Positions 34,552-46,159 of a stretch of 64,000 nt of DNA are shown here, in pieces. Both the position numbers and the translations under genes were made by a program. A model generated the notes under the pieces. The model worked only from the letters and a program-made list of their open reading frames with translations, was not told the DNA's origin and did no database searches. The number at the start of each line of letters is the position of its first letter. Positions within the stretch are counted from its first letter, which is position 1. Where the stretch lies: the NCBI GenBank assembly GCA_021397845.1, contig CM038046.1:62948021-63012020 (forward strand), in the 5' to 3' direction. The stretch is from Areca catechu. Lineage: Eukaryota > Streptophyta > Magnoliopsida > Arecales > Arecaceae.

Positions 34552-35106
34552 TTGAATTTGATTGGATTCTCTGATGCTGATTATGCTGGTTGTAAAATAG
34601 ATAGAAAAAGCACTAGTGGTACATGCCATTTTCTAGGGTTGAATTTAATTTCATGGCATTGTAAGAAGCAAAACTCCGTAACCTTGTCTACAGCTGAGGC
34701 TGAGTATGTGGCTGCTGGTAGTTGTTGTGCTCAAGTGTTATGGATTAAACAACAACTAGAAGATTTTGGTATATCACAATCTAAAATTCTAATTAAATGT
34801 GATAACACAAGTGCTATCAATTTGACAAAGAATCCAATTCAACACTCTAGAACTAAGCACATTGAAATTAGACATCATTTTATTAGAGATCATGTTTCAA
34901 ATGGTGATATTGTGCTTGATTTTGTTCCTACTGATGATCAATTAGCTGACATATTCACTAAGCCACTCAATCAAGATAGATTTGAGCTAATTAGGAGTGA
35001 ATTAGGACTTTGTGATCCTTCTAAATTCTCTAACATAATTCCTTCAAGTTTAAGGAAATATTATCTTGAGAACCTCTTCAATTTATTCTATTTTATTGAG
35101 CCTTAA
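34552..35106 (+). pseudogene. Element K RNase H
   Basis: An open frame of 184 codons with the copia RNase H residues: GFSDADYAG (Asp), STAEAEYVAA (Glu), KCDNTSAI (Asp), followed by HSRTKHIEIRHHFIRD and LADIFTKPL. It is the best-preserved enzyme segment of the element, but it lies downstream of the frameshifts. Confidence 0.88.
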
Positions 35107-35508
35107 TTTCCTCTAAAATTCTCTTCAAAATCTTTTTGATTTATGATCAAATTTTCAAAAACTCTATTTTCTCTGTTCGAGTTGACTAGATCTTAATCCA
35201 AGTCGACTGGGTTTTCTAAGAGTTTTGAGCGAGTTCTGGCCTAGCCGACTCGAGCAGTTTCAAGTTGACTAGATCTTCTGATGGTTTAAGGAGAGCTCTG
35301 GTCGAGCTGACTCGAGCCTTTTTAGGGCTACTCAAGTTGACTGGAATTTCGCACCTATGTGTTTTACCTTGGGTTATAAACCTTTCTCAGAACTGTTTAA
35401 CCCCTATTTTGTCTTCTCTAACGGTTTGTACCTCTCCAAAACCTGCTCCAAAAGTTTCTATCTCCCTTCCAAATACTCCAATCTCTCAATTTTCAATCTT
35501 TCCTAGCA
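35107..35508 (+). other. Element K spacer between RNase H and third ORF
   Basis: Non-coding. It repeats the CGAGTTGACTAGATCTT-like phrases also present in the LTRs (about 35170-35350). Confidence 0.6.
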
Positions 35509-37381
35509 ATAGCACCCAAGCGTGCAACGGGTAAACTCTCCGTTAGGGCTGCTCCATCGGTTGAAAAGGAAAGAAGGTCAAAAAGGCATCAAGAAGAGCC
35601 AAGAAGCTTCGTTCACAGTGAAGAACCTGTAGAAGAGGTCACAAGGGATGCTCCAACCATTCCTAGCCAAGTGCCCTTGATGTCTACTCATTCTGTAACC
35701 TCTGGCCCATGCATTAATTTTGAGTTTATTAAGGGGATTGGATTGAAAATATGAGACTTAATTGAAGATCAAGGTTGGAGAAAATTTTGTTCTTTGAATG
35801 AAAAGACCTATCCCTCTCTGGTTAGAAGTTTTTATGAAAATTTAAGATTGGGAACTAATCATGTGGAGTCCACTGTTAAAGGAAAGAGGATTATAGTCAA
35901 TGAGGAATTTTTACAAGGTGTATTGGACTTACCTTTAGAGGGAGTGAAGTTTCTAGTAATTGATAATAGAGAGAAGACTTAAGAACAATACTGAACAAAG
36001 AAGATGTCAGAGGAATTGGTACAGTTTTTGCTAACACCCTGTCACTGGAAATGAGATTGCTTCACAATTTTATTTATAGAATTTTCTTGCAAAGAACCGG
36101 AAGATTTGATTGGGTGAGTGAAAAAGATTTATTCCTTATGGAACACATTTTAGAGAAAACTCCTATCAATCTGTCATACATTATAATTATGCAAATGAAG
36201 GAGACAGTTAGAAAGGCTAAATCATGTCTACCCTATGGAATGATGCTTACCCTATTGTTTAAATCTCATAGAGTAAGTTTAGAGGGTGAAGATGGATTAG
36301 AATTGCATCATACATATGTATACACTTCCAAAACTCTAGAGAGGATGGGGTACTTCCAAGTGGAAGGAGTATGGAGAAAGAAAGGCACAAATGTAAGGGC
36401 TATAGGCAGCTCAAGTAGTAGTGAAGAGGAAGAAGAGGAAGAGAATATAGAAGTAGCTGGAACTTCTTCTACATCAGTACCTGAGCCTGAGTCATATATT
36501 TCTGAGCCTGCTACTACTGTTGAGGAGACTAGAGCACCTTCTCCTATGTTTGATATGCCTGCAGTGGAGTTTGATTTGCCTGCATCGGAGTTTGACTTTC
36601 CTGCAGCTGATGTTCCATTACCTGACTACCCCTCTGCAGCACCACAACCTCCAATCATTCAAGTTTAGATTGAAGAACAGATGAGAAGCTTGATAGATAC
36701 GCTGACAGGTACAATAACTTCTTTATTTAGTGATTTGAAAAAGTTAGTGGATAGTAGATTAGACAAACTAGAAGAGCATGTGTCAAATCTACAAGGAAAG
36801 GTTGAAGCTATGGAAGCTTCAAGATCATCTCCTCAGATAGAACTTCAACCAATCCTGAATTGTATCTCTTCAAGTTCTGAAGCAATTCTGAAATCTGTGG
36901 ATGCTACATTAAATGAATACCAAACTGAGTTGAGAGAGCTTAGATGCAAGATGGGCATAGTTACAGAGACAAGGAGTATGGCTGATGACTATACTATAGG
37001 CATTGGGATCATCAGGTCGGAGCTTGGAAGACTTCGAGGATTAGCTGAGGCATTCACCAATGACCAAGCTTCTGAGCTTATATCAATGCAGAAAGAAATA
37101 GGTGAGATGAAGAGGTAGTGAACAAAGTGCCAGCAAGCCTCAAAGATATGGAGCAACAGCTAGGAGCAATTTGGATGGAGATGGTGTCTATCTGTGGCAC
37201 TACCAGATCCTTGGAGGTCACTGCTAGGACCAGACCCTTGTATGATCCACCTCCCATTTCTACTAGGGCTCCTAGTACTTCTCATCACCCTAGGGCTCCT
37301 CCTCCACATGCTTCCTCTAGCAGACATCCTAGACCTACTTCTTGGCATGGTGCCAATGTTCCTAAGGATGATTCTGAGTAG
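35509..37381 (+). pseudogene. Element K third ORF (env-position protein)
   Basis: The frame opens at 35509 with ATA where relatives would have ATG: APKRATGKLSVRAAPSVEKE. TGA interrupts at 35752-35754, and a frameshift lies between 35982 and 36051. The frame then runs MRLLHNFIYRIFLQRTGRF to 37118 with a TAG at 36666-36668, and shifts again to finish at 37381. The first half (WRKFCSLNEKTYPSLVRSFY, EFLQGVLDLP) resembles the plant transposon protein domain found in many gypsy and copia extra ORFs. The middle is Ser/Glu/Pro-rich and the third part a coiled coil (SLFSDLKKLVDSRLDKLEEH). No signal peptide or membrane segment is visible, so 'envelope' is a positional name only. Confidence 0.75.
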
Positions 37382-38120
37382 ATCTTTTATAGTTTCAGTA
37401 CTTTTTGGATGCTTTTTGAAACTCTTGTAATGATTGATGTACTGAAATTTTTTGATAGAAATGAAATGAACATCTTTTTGACATTATTGTGCATTTGTGT
37501 TATTCTGTTTATACTCTCTATTTTCTTAAATAAAATTTTCTCTCTAAGTTGAGAAAGTGAAATTATCTCAATCAAATCTTGAAACTTTCTCAATCTATTT
37601 AAAATTCTGAGCTTATCTGTTTAACCTTTTTGAATTGATGACAAAAAGGGGGAGAACTATAGAGTGCATGAAAGAAAAAGCTAATTTAATTGGAATAGAA
37701 TAGATAAAGTGAATTAGACAGGGGGAGCTTAATGATTTTTCGCATACTTTTCCTACTAAAATCTTCAAATGAATGTTAAAGGGGGAGAAACTTAGAGAAA
37801 TTTCTTATTGTTTAGAAATTTTATAAAAAGGGGAAGATATACATGTTTTATTTACATGCTTCAATGACTGCTATGATGCTCTCTACTTATTAAATCTATC
37901 TGTCAATACTTAATACTGTTTGATACATGCAAGCAATCATTCTCTATTACTTACAGTTTATGAATTTGACCTTGTGCATAACTGTATAGCATATATTGAT
38001 ATACATTTGAGATTACAGTTGATTTTATGAATTGTCAAACAAGTGTAAATGCTTATTACGATACAAATCCATACTTGTGAATAAAATAGATTCTTTTCAT
38101 GCCCAGTGTTTTGTCATCAT
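37382..38120 (+). other. Element K 3' untranslated region
   Basis: No gene. Several G-rich tracts (AAAAAGGGGGAGAA at 37647, CAGGGGGAGC at about 37720, AAAGGGGGAGAAAC at about 37778) resemble the terminal polypurine tract, a known trait of SIRE-type 3' regions. Confidence 0.6.
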
Positions 38121-38135
38121 CAAAAAGGGGGAGAT
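38121..38135 (+). other. Element K polypurine tract
   Basis: CAAAAAGGGGGAGAT directly before the 3' LTR; primes plus-strand DNA synthesis. Confidence 0.9.
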
Positions 38136-39679
38136 TGTTGACCCCTAAAGTGATTTTGATGATAACAAAATATTGGAGCATACATTTGGTTATCTAACAA
38201 CTCTTCAAATGATTGACAAGTTTATGTAGGACAACTACATTGACATACTTTCTAAATCCTACAATCTTTATTGCTTTGTGTTGAGTTGTAAAGTGTTTAG
38301 AATCTTGTAAAGAAGAATCCTACAAAAATTTCCTACTTAAATCAAGTTAAAGGGTTACTTCAAGTAGTTTTCAAGCTTCAATTTTTTTTTGAATTTATTG
38401 TAAGAAGACCTTGAAGAAGTCTTCAAAGCTTGGGACAAGTGTTCTGGAAGATTGAGTTTGATCTGGATGAAGAACAAATCTCGAGCCGACTGGATGGAGG
38501 AACCAGCCGACTCTGGCACTGGCACAGAAAAGAAGTTCTCCAGCACACAGATCAGCCGACTGGCACCAAAGCCCAGCTGACTCGTCCAAAACTTAGTTGA
38601 AAGTGTTATGAGATTCTCAGGGATCCGAGTTGACTGGAATTCAGCCCAGCCGACTCATCCAGAACTTGTTTGAGATTGCTCTGAGAGCCTCTGATATTTG
38701 AGCTGACTGGAATTCAGTCTAGCTGACTTGACCAGAGTGACATATTTTCTCAACTGTGGAAGCTAGCTGACTGGCATTCAGCCTAGTCGACCCGAACTTG
38801 ATCCGAGCTGACTTGAAGATTGTCCGAGCTGACTGGAATGATGGGGTCACCTCCAACGTTTAGTTCCAGTTTTCAATTTTTGAATTCTAAAATTGCTCAA
38901 ACAGTATCCTGTCACCTCCCAACGGTCTACAACGTTCAAAATCAAGGGAAGGAAGTTGAAGTCTCTATAAATAAGGTATGAGAACATCTTCGGAGAGACT
39001 AATGAGTTAATGGACATTTATTGAACACTTATTGAAGTTAGAAGTGAGAGCACTTGAGCTTTGAAGTCAGCCTTCAAGCCTTCACCAACTCTTACCTGAA
39101 GCTTGAAGTACCTTTTGACGAAAGCAAGGAAGCTGTTGAAGTGCATTGAAGAGCATTCAATAGAGCTTCACTCGAGCTGTCTTGGCAACCACCCAACAAT
39201 AGAGTTTGTCATTTTTGTTGCTTCTTTATTCTATTCTTAGAATGTTTGGGTTATTGGTGAGCCTAGTTGTAAAAACCAAATAGGTTTCTTTGGTGAGCCT
39301 TTTTCAAAAACCAAAGTGTAGAGGTTCTAGGTGAGCTTGTAAAAACCTAGTGTGGGTTTCTTTGGTGAGCCCAGTTCAAAAACCAAAGTGTAGAGGTTGG
39401 GATTGTGAGCCTGTAAAACAATCTGAATGTATTCCAGTTTGGGAGATATAGTGAAAATTCTGAGTGGTGAACTTGGGTATTGGACGTAGGAGCTGGGTTG
39501 CTCCAAACCACTATAAACCTGCCTTGTTTGTGTTGTGTTTTATTTACCTTTCAGCTTCTGCATTTAATCTCTGATTGACACAGCACCTATCCACTAAAAG
39601 GAATTACTTGTGCACATACTTACAAAAATTTAGTAATTCCCAATTCACCCCCATCTTGGGAAAAGCCACCTGCGCAACA
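38136..39679 (+). repeat. Element K 3' LTR
   Basis: 1544 bp, starting TGTTGACCCC and ending GCGCAACA, followed by AATTC. Colinear with the 5' LTR throughout. Confidence 0.95.
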
Positions 39680-39873
39680 AATTCTTCTCGCATTACATTT
39701 ATCCAAGACTTTTTTAGCTTATTCAATATTTTTAGGTTCAACTTATTATACAAAAACCAAATAATCACAAACATTTCTAAAAGAGAATTGAGTCCTTATC
39801 TCTTTTGATGGATCACCAATGATTAGTTTTTTAGGGTGTCCATAAACATACCTCCACTCTTTAAATAGATCAT
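39680..39873 (-). pseudogene. SIRE-type pol fragment, other half
   Basis: The minus strand reads LFKEWRYVYGHPKKLIIGDP and IRTQFSFRNVCDYLVFV, matching element K at about 33370-33490. Joined to 28334-28454 it reads across the AATTC site without a gap. So K landed in a relative of itself that lies in the opposite orientation. Confidence 0.78.
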
Positions 39874-41162
39874 TGTTGATGTGGCCAAGATGCTGATGTG
39901 GCACGAGGCAGCTGACGTGGAGCCCCCATCAGATGCCACGACAAGCTTTCAACATTAGCGCCTTCGCCGGGCTGAGCTTTCCTAAAAGCAACACCTCTGC
40001 CCGCCGAAGGCAAGCTCCGTCCTCCGCCAGGTCCATTCCCGCCAGCCCGGAACACCTAGGTCGAAGCCGAGTCTGAATGCCCACCCAAGGTGGACCCCTC
40101 GAGATCGGGCCTCGTGGTCAGGAGTCAAGCTCAACCTCCTCCGTCACGAGGTGCCCCTCCGAGCTTAGGTCCCCTGGGCTTGGTGGCACCCCGGCACCGA
40201 GCTCGCCTGAAGTCGGGCCCCATGGTCAGGAGTCGAGCTTAGCCACCTCCGCCACGAGGTGCCCCTCCATGGTCGAGCTCAATCCACCTCCGTCCTGCCG
40301 AGCAGCACCGAGGCGAGTCTACCGAAGATGGGCCCTGCCCCTCTAGCTCGGCCCTCAGTTCAAACCAACGCGCCAGCTGCCAGGGGAGCCATGCCTCTCC
40401 TCCAAGGATAGTGACAGTACTCCCAAGGGCCGTGCGACAACACCAACCATGCCGTAATTAATGCCCATGGCTGTCTCTCACTCCAGAAAGAAAGAAAAGC
40501 TCACCTCAAGGCGCCATGCCCTCCGGCGATCTACCGTACAACTAGAGAAAAGACCCTATTAGAGAGCGCGGGTCCAAAGACCGACAGCCCATCGATCGAG
40601 GCCTTGTCAGGTTCCTGGGAGAGGGATGGGCAGAAGGAATGTCAGAGATCTACGGAGCCTTCCCCAGCTATCAAAATAGGAGAGACATCCCATCTACGTC
40701 ATGGAACCTCGCCGTACACGATAGCAGGGGGAGATCCCAAAGCAAACCAAGATAGAAGATCCCGCCAGGGTAAGCAAAAGAGGTATCGGCATCTAACCCA
40801 AAAACATCCATTGCATACTTTTCAATCCAAGAGAGGAACCACAGCAACACAAGGGAGGAAGGCAAGAGAGGAGGGCAAGACCACCTCGGTTAACACCACT
40901 CCCAGCTCATCCTCATCTTCCACCCACACTATATTCACTCCTCCTAGCATGGAGCTCATCCAGAGGGGCTCGACCAGGATGATCTGTTCCCCTGGATCAA
41001 CAATGACTTGACCATCGGAGTGCCCCCACCGGAATCCCTGGCCCGAGTCCCTGACATTGCTACCTTGCAGGTCCCGAGGTGCCGGAGACGTTCCCAGGTG
41101 GGCAGATGCACGACACCAAACCACGTAAAGAGCTGCAGGCCACGGCGATCTGGGCGGCAACA
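39874..41162 (+). repeat. Element H 5' LTR (Tat-type)
   Basis: Starts TGTTGATGTGGCC and ends GGCGGCAACA just before the PBS; 1289 bp and GC-rich. It contains a 65-bp direct repeat (40101-40165 and 40209-40279). The open frames on both strands here are LTR sequence without recognisable domains. Its 3' partner was not found in the window. Confidence 0.72.
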
Positions 41163-41164
41163 GA

Positions 41165-41187
41165 TTGGCGCGCCAGGTAGGGGGCGG
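41165..41187 (+). other. Element H primer-binding site
   Basis: TTGGCGCGCCAGGTAGGGGG, the TGGCGC-type site seen in Tat-type gypsy elements, two bases after the LTR. Confidence 0.8.
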
Positions 41188-41392
41188 AAGAACGACACTC
41201 GATCCAGTTCAAGCCCCGCTCAACCAGTCCACCGAGAGGATGGTGACCACCTAGACCAGGGGAGCTTCTCCCAGCCACGCGGAGGCATTCCTTTCTCATG
41301 GGAACCCGCATGATCCGGAGATGGAGCCGCCTACCCCGGTTTAACCACCCCCACTAGAAGTCCAGCTGACTGCACTCGCTCAGCAGATGCAT
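41188..41392 (+). pseudogene. Element H leader and gag start, cut by element D
   Basis: Ends in a frame reading LTALAQQMH, which continues as TLTAAVR at 47431 after removing element D. The gag start codon is not certain. Confidence 0.6.
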
Positions 41393-42658
41393 TGATGGGG
41401 GACTAATATGCATGCAATTTTTTTTGTATATTTTATATGTGGGGTTGAGTGATTAATTCCCAAATCTTAGATTAAAATAAGTTGTAGGGAATTTTATATG
41501 AATTTTAGAAGATCAGCATGCAGATTAGGACCTAGAAAAGTAGAAAAGAAGGATCGCCGGGGCGGAGAAGCCTCGGTTAGGGCAAGTTCTCCTACAATAA
41601 AACTACTGGAGGTAGAGGGGGTGTACCTGACAATGTCTGTGAAGATCGCAGCAAAGGGTCTCTCATTCCTCAATGGATACGGCCTGGAAAACCGAGCCAA
41701 AGACCCACGGATACCCAGCTTTCTGCTCGGTGATCCGATTAAGGCTTGGCTGGAGTCGTTGGATTCGTAGGAACTTGGGGACCTGTAAACGACCTGTCAG
41801 GGGTTAGAAAACTCATAAAGGAATAAGAAAACAAAGGAAAAATAGCAAGGGAAGGCTTCTTTTGGAGTGGGCGTCCAGGGATCTGAGATGCTTGTTAGCA
41901 GCAGGAAGATGATTGCAGCACTGGGAAGAAGAACTCTCACAAACCCCTTTATGCACACAGCAGGGTATCACACAACTCAAAAGAAGAACACAAGGGTTTC
42001 ATTCATCAAATTCTCCCTTCATACAAGAGGCTAGGGTCCCTTAAATAGACCCTTAACCTTGGGCCCCAAGTAAGGGTACTTTAGACTTTACATAGGACTC
42101 CTTTTCCCTTATAAACTCTAACTAGGAATACATGGCAACCTAGGTAGAAAAATTTTAAATGGAATGGGACTCCATCTCCTTGTCTTGGTCGGCCAAGGGG
42201 GTGACCATAAGTGGCCGACCAAGGGGAAGGTAATTCTAAGGAGGGGCGCCCTAATTTCTCCCTGGGCCTGGGCTGGCCCAGTTTCCTTCTAGCTGGTCTC
42301 CAGGCTTCAGGTTTGCACTTGTTTTAATTCTCCTCCGGGGATCTTCATGTCTTCTAGTTAGGTTGGACTCGGGCTCAACATCCATGTCTTCAATTAGGTT
42401 GGACTTGGTCTTCACTTGTATGATGTGGTCTTGAGTCTTCAATATGGTTGAACAGGACTCAAAAAATAAAATTAGCTCAACATGAGCTGACTAACATTGG
42501 ACTGGACTAGCTCAACATGAGCTAAATAATTACAGGACTTAAATGAAAATAACTCAGCTGGACTAAACTTTATTACAGTGGACTCGAATGTCATTTAAGT
42601 GATCCACAGAGGGTTGAGAAGCCTCTATCTTATTCTGGTGCCTTTGGTGTCCGCACCA
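41393..42658 (-). repeat. Element D 3' LTR
   Basis: TGATGGGGGACTAA to GGTGTCCGCACCA, followed inward by ATTCTCCCAGGGTGGGAGG. A CTTAAATAG promoter-like motif is at about 42034. Confidence 0.94.
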
Positions 42659-43170
42659 ATTCTCCCAGGGTGGGAGGAACTCGACCCTGTCGAGTGAAGA
42701 TCAGATTGGCACACATATCTCTCGAGAAGGTCTGGGTTGAGGCATTGCAAGTCCTCTCGAGAAATGTACGAATCGTCCGACTCTGGCTGGCCTTGCCATC
42801 AGACCAGGAAGTATTGATAGTCACGGCCCTTGGACGTGATGGCTTGATCGTCCAGGATACGCTCGATCCGTTCTCCTCTCTCAGGCCAATTTGTTAGTGG
42901 ACACTCTGGGTTAGGGTCACTCACAATGAAAAGGAATAGGTCCAAAGGCCTCACTAGGTATCACTGCCGGTTCCCTATACTCAACCAGGTCTGTAATATT
43001 GAAGGTAGAACTAATGCCCAAATCCAATGGCAAGTCTAACACTTAGGCATTTGATCCAACCTTCTCTATCACTTTAAAAGGTCTGGCTCTGCGAGCATGA
43101 AGCTTCTTTTAGGCCTAAGCCTAACCAAGATAGAATCCACTACATCAAATTCTTTGATCCTTCTTTAGGA
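42659..43170 (-). pseudogene. Element D GPY/F and chromodomain
   Basis: The minus strand gives the GPY/F module (RARPFKVIEKVGSN, then SNITDLVEYREPAVIP, with frameshifts) and, nearer 42890-42660, a chromodomain reading IERILDDQAITSRARDYQYF and the end segment SSTRQGRVPPTLGE before the LTR. Several stops are present. This keeps the domain order of A, C and E. Confidence 0.72.
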
Positions 43171-44409
43171 ATTAGCTAGTTTGTTTAAAGATTAGTGCGG
43201 GTGGTGAACATGCTAGGCACATGCAGACTCCTAACAAATGATGCGAAGGACTCATACTGATACCTAACAGACTCAACTATGCATTCCTATCGAAGGAAAT
43301 TTTATTGAACTCTTTGGATCTAAACCTAATAGATTATAGGTTCTCTAGGTTTGATCCTAGCTTGACATGCACATGAAAATTTACAGTGAACTCCTAGCAA
43401 ATTCCAAAGAGTATGCCAGAAGTAAGATGCAAACCTAACATGCGTGAAGAATGCATGCAGTATGCTAATCTCAGCTAAATGCAATCTAATGATCCTAGAA
43501 ATGCTGGAGGTGTCAGGAAAGGGCAGAAAATAGGAAGTGGGTTCAGAATTAGTTTGGTAGGGTAGGGAAAATGGTTCAAGGTTAGTTGGATAAAGTTCGA
43601 TATAAGAAAGCATGTCAGGGACTAATCCTAGACTAATGAGGCTTACCTTACGAGGTTGCGGTATATCTATGGGGTTTGCATAATGGAAGGATGGGTTACT
43701 AATCTCAGGGAAGAGGTCCTTAATGGGAACTATAGGAGGAGGCTCATCCTGAGGGTACTGATTCAAAGAGATCAAGTCCTTAATAAATTCTTCTGGTTCT
43801 TGTATTTTAGGACTAGACTCTATAATTTGGCTCTCCTCTATGGTTTCCTCAGGTAAGGCTCTAGTAGCAGTACCTAGGTTCTCTTCCTCTATTTGTTCTT
43901 CCACTATATCTTTAGGTTGGATGTGGTCAAGGTCAACTACCTCTAGGTTGGCTTCTACCTGGGTATCTATTGGGTCAGCTAATTCTAGGTCATCTAAAGG
44001 TGTCTCCTCTTCTCCCTCATACTCATCCACTAAGTTTGCATCAGCTTCATACACTTCCGCGTTAATGTAAGCCTTGTCAATCTCAGGAATGGTTGGAGAA
44101 GGTCGGCTAGTGGGAAATTGGTTAGGTTCTGGTCTCTGATTATGGGTACTACTCTTAGTAGGTTCAGGTTGTATAAGGGGTAGTGGCTCACTACTGGGTT
44201 TATATTTAGGGATACTAATCCTATGGGGTTCAAGTTGACTAGGGGAAACCTGTCTAGTACTAGATTGATACTTAGGGGTTATGGGTTCTCTGGACTCAAA
44301 GGACAAGGGTGCAGATCTATGGGTCATGGGATTATAGGATCTGGGGTCATAGGATTTTGGGTCAGCTCTATGGTCAGGTTCTAAAGATGGATCATGGTAT
44401 GGGGTCCTC

Positions 44410-44567
44410 CTAAAGTTGGGCTCCCTATATGGGTCAGGATATTGGGTTCTCCTAGGGTTGGACTCTCTATATGGGTCAGAATACTGGGTTCTCCTATGGT
44501 TGGACTCCCTATATGGGTCAGAATACTGGGTTCTCCTAGGGTTGGACTCCCTATATGGGTCAGAATA
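44410..44567 (-). repeat. 42-bp tandem repeat in element D ORF
   Basis: Nearly four copies of a 42-bp unit in phase with the frame, encoding a 14-residue unit NPRRTQYSDPYRES. Length variation in this block would stay in frame. Confidence 0.9.
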
Positions 44568-45099
44568 TTAGGTGTTGGGTCTACTAGGCTCATAGGGTGT
44601 GGGTGCATAGGATCTATAATCATGGGATCTAGAGTCATAGGATCTAGGTTCATAGGTTATGGATTCATAGGTTCTAGGTTCATAGGATTTTGAGTCATAA
44701 GTTCTATAGGTTGTGGGTATACTAGGCTTATAGGGAGAGGGTAAATAGGATCTATCTTCCTAGTCTATAAAATCCTGATTGGGTCTTCTAGGACTAACCT
44801 TAGGGATTGGGTCATGATGATGGGCTCTCCTAGGTTCAGCCTCAAGGTATGGATCAGGGTTTGGGGTCCTCCTAGGTTGAGGATTGTAGTACGGGTCAGG
44901 ATAAGGGGCTCTCCTATGTTCGACCTCATGGTATAGATCAGGGTTTGGGGTCCTTCTAGGTTGAGGGGAATCAGGATCTGGCTCAGACTGTGACCCATGG
45001 GTTTTTCTTGGGGTCCCTACCCGGACTTTTAACTGATCAAACCAATTGGCAAGATGGTCAATTCTATCATTGGTTTGAATACGAGAATGAGTTAACTGG

Positions 45100-45160
45100 G
45101 TCATCTGGGTAGTCATCTGGGTAGTTATCTGGGTAGTTATCTGGGTAGCCATCTGGGCCA
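45100..45160 (-). repeat. 12-bp tandem repeat in element D ORF
   Basis: Five copies of a GTCATCTGGGTA-type 12-mer encode TTQI/TTQM, preceding the Arg-rich repeats. Confidence 0.85.
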
Positions 45161-45260
45161 TTTGATCAGCTAGGGCTTTTATTTGGGCTTGTAAATTTTT
45201 CATGGGTTCAGACATTTGTGAAGGAGGTGGGTGATATGAAACCCCTGATCTAGTGCTCAT

Positions 45261-46145
45261 GCAAGACTTGATCAGACCGACTACAGTTGACTAGACCTAG
45301 AGTCTAAACTAGATGCTCAATCAGGGTGGCAAACTAGCCTATAGGAACCCTGTACTCAGCCAGGCAGGTGTAAAGGGAGTGTTAGGTCCCTGATTGCCAA
45401 TCCTAGACACCAATCAGAGATTGGCCAGGTAGGCGGACCAGCACACAAGCCCTTCGGGATTGAATCCCTAAACCACCATTCTAGACACTGAGCACAAAGC
45501 ACACACGGGTTAGCTTGACACAATGATCTGACACATAGTCCGGACCCGACTAGTTGGTGTCCCTAACCCACTAGGGCAAATTAAGTCTAGTTAATTTTAG
45601 GTTAAGACTTGGGACTGAATGCAAGGGGTGTGGTTTTGGGCTAAGGAGAGGTGATAAAATCCTCCCCCCATCTGACATAGCAAGAGTGCCCTTAAAAGTA
45701 AATTATGCAATGATGGCAGGCAAATGATGCAAATTAAGGTTAGATGTTTTTGGTATTTTTGGAGAATATGTAATTTTATTTTATTATTATTATTATTATT
45801 ATTATTGATATTTTCTTAAATATAATAAAACTTGTAAATTATGGCCTAATATGCAGGAAATATACTAAAATTAAAAGATATGCAAAAAATGCTAAATAAA
45901 ACCCTAAAACTTCCAAACTTGTCTTGCTGAAAAAAAACAGAGCCAAAAATTTGCAGGCTATATTTCAGCTTGAGAAAAATTCACAGGCCATAATAAAATC
46001 TGAAAAAATTAATAAAATTACTGTGAATTATGATGAATCCATTAAAATAAATTTCAAAATTTTTTAAGTTTTTAACAGGGATAAATAATTTAAAAAATAG
46101 AGCATATATAGACTAAAAAATTACAGAAAATAAGCCCTAATCTAA
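45261..46145 (-). other. Element D leader
   Basis: No gene. It includes a (TTA)n microsatellite of about ten units at 45775-45806 and segments shared with the leaders of A and E (CCCATCTGACATAGCAAGAG near 45667). Confidence 0.75.
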
Positions 46146-46157
46146 GCTCTGATACCA
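46146..46157 (-). other. Element D primer-binding site (Met-tRNA)
   Basis: Plus strand GCTCTGATACCA, two bases from the LTR. Confidence 0.94.
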
Positions 46158-46159
46158 AA

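Larger units (their letters stand above)
28455..39679 (+). mobile_element. Element K: SIRE/Maximus-type Ty1/copia, full length
   Basis: 11225 bp with LTRs of 1543 and 1544 bp (28455-29997 and 38136-39679), perfect target duplication AATTC (28450-28454 and 39680-39684), a Met-tRNA PBS and a polypurine tract. Order: gag, protease, integrase, RT, RNase H, third ORF. By eye the first 450 bp of the LTRs differ at roughly 5% of sites, so the insertion is not recent. Structure is complete but the coding regions carry stops and frameshifts. Confidence 0.96.
43326..45260 (-). pseudogene. Element D gag-like ORF with Arg/Pro/Tyr repeats
   Basis: A 645-codon frame starting at 45260 (MSTRSGVSYHPPPSQMSEPM), interrupted only by a TAG at 44762-44760 and a TAA near 44567, both probable former Gln codons. 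Order: short helix with TTQI/TTQM repeats; tandem RRTPNPDPYxE-type repeats; a Tyr-rich RSYEPR block; an acidic stretch (EYEGEEETPLDDLELADPID); an integrase-core fragment FASYFWHTLWNLLGVHCKFS; and the end KPREPIIY. No zinc knuckle is visible. The basic repeats could take over RNA binding, which is a guess. Confidence 0.8.

Noticed and set aside
40077..41313. Several overlapping frames on both strands as genes
   Set aside because: GC-rich LTR and leader of element H; no domains, frames overlap on both strands and stop codons are merely rare.
44394..44693. Repetitive plus-strand frame
   Set aside because: Antisense of the 42-bp repeat in the element D ORF; the minus frame links to a long ORF with a family match.
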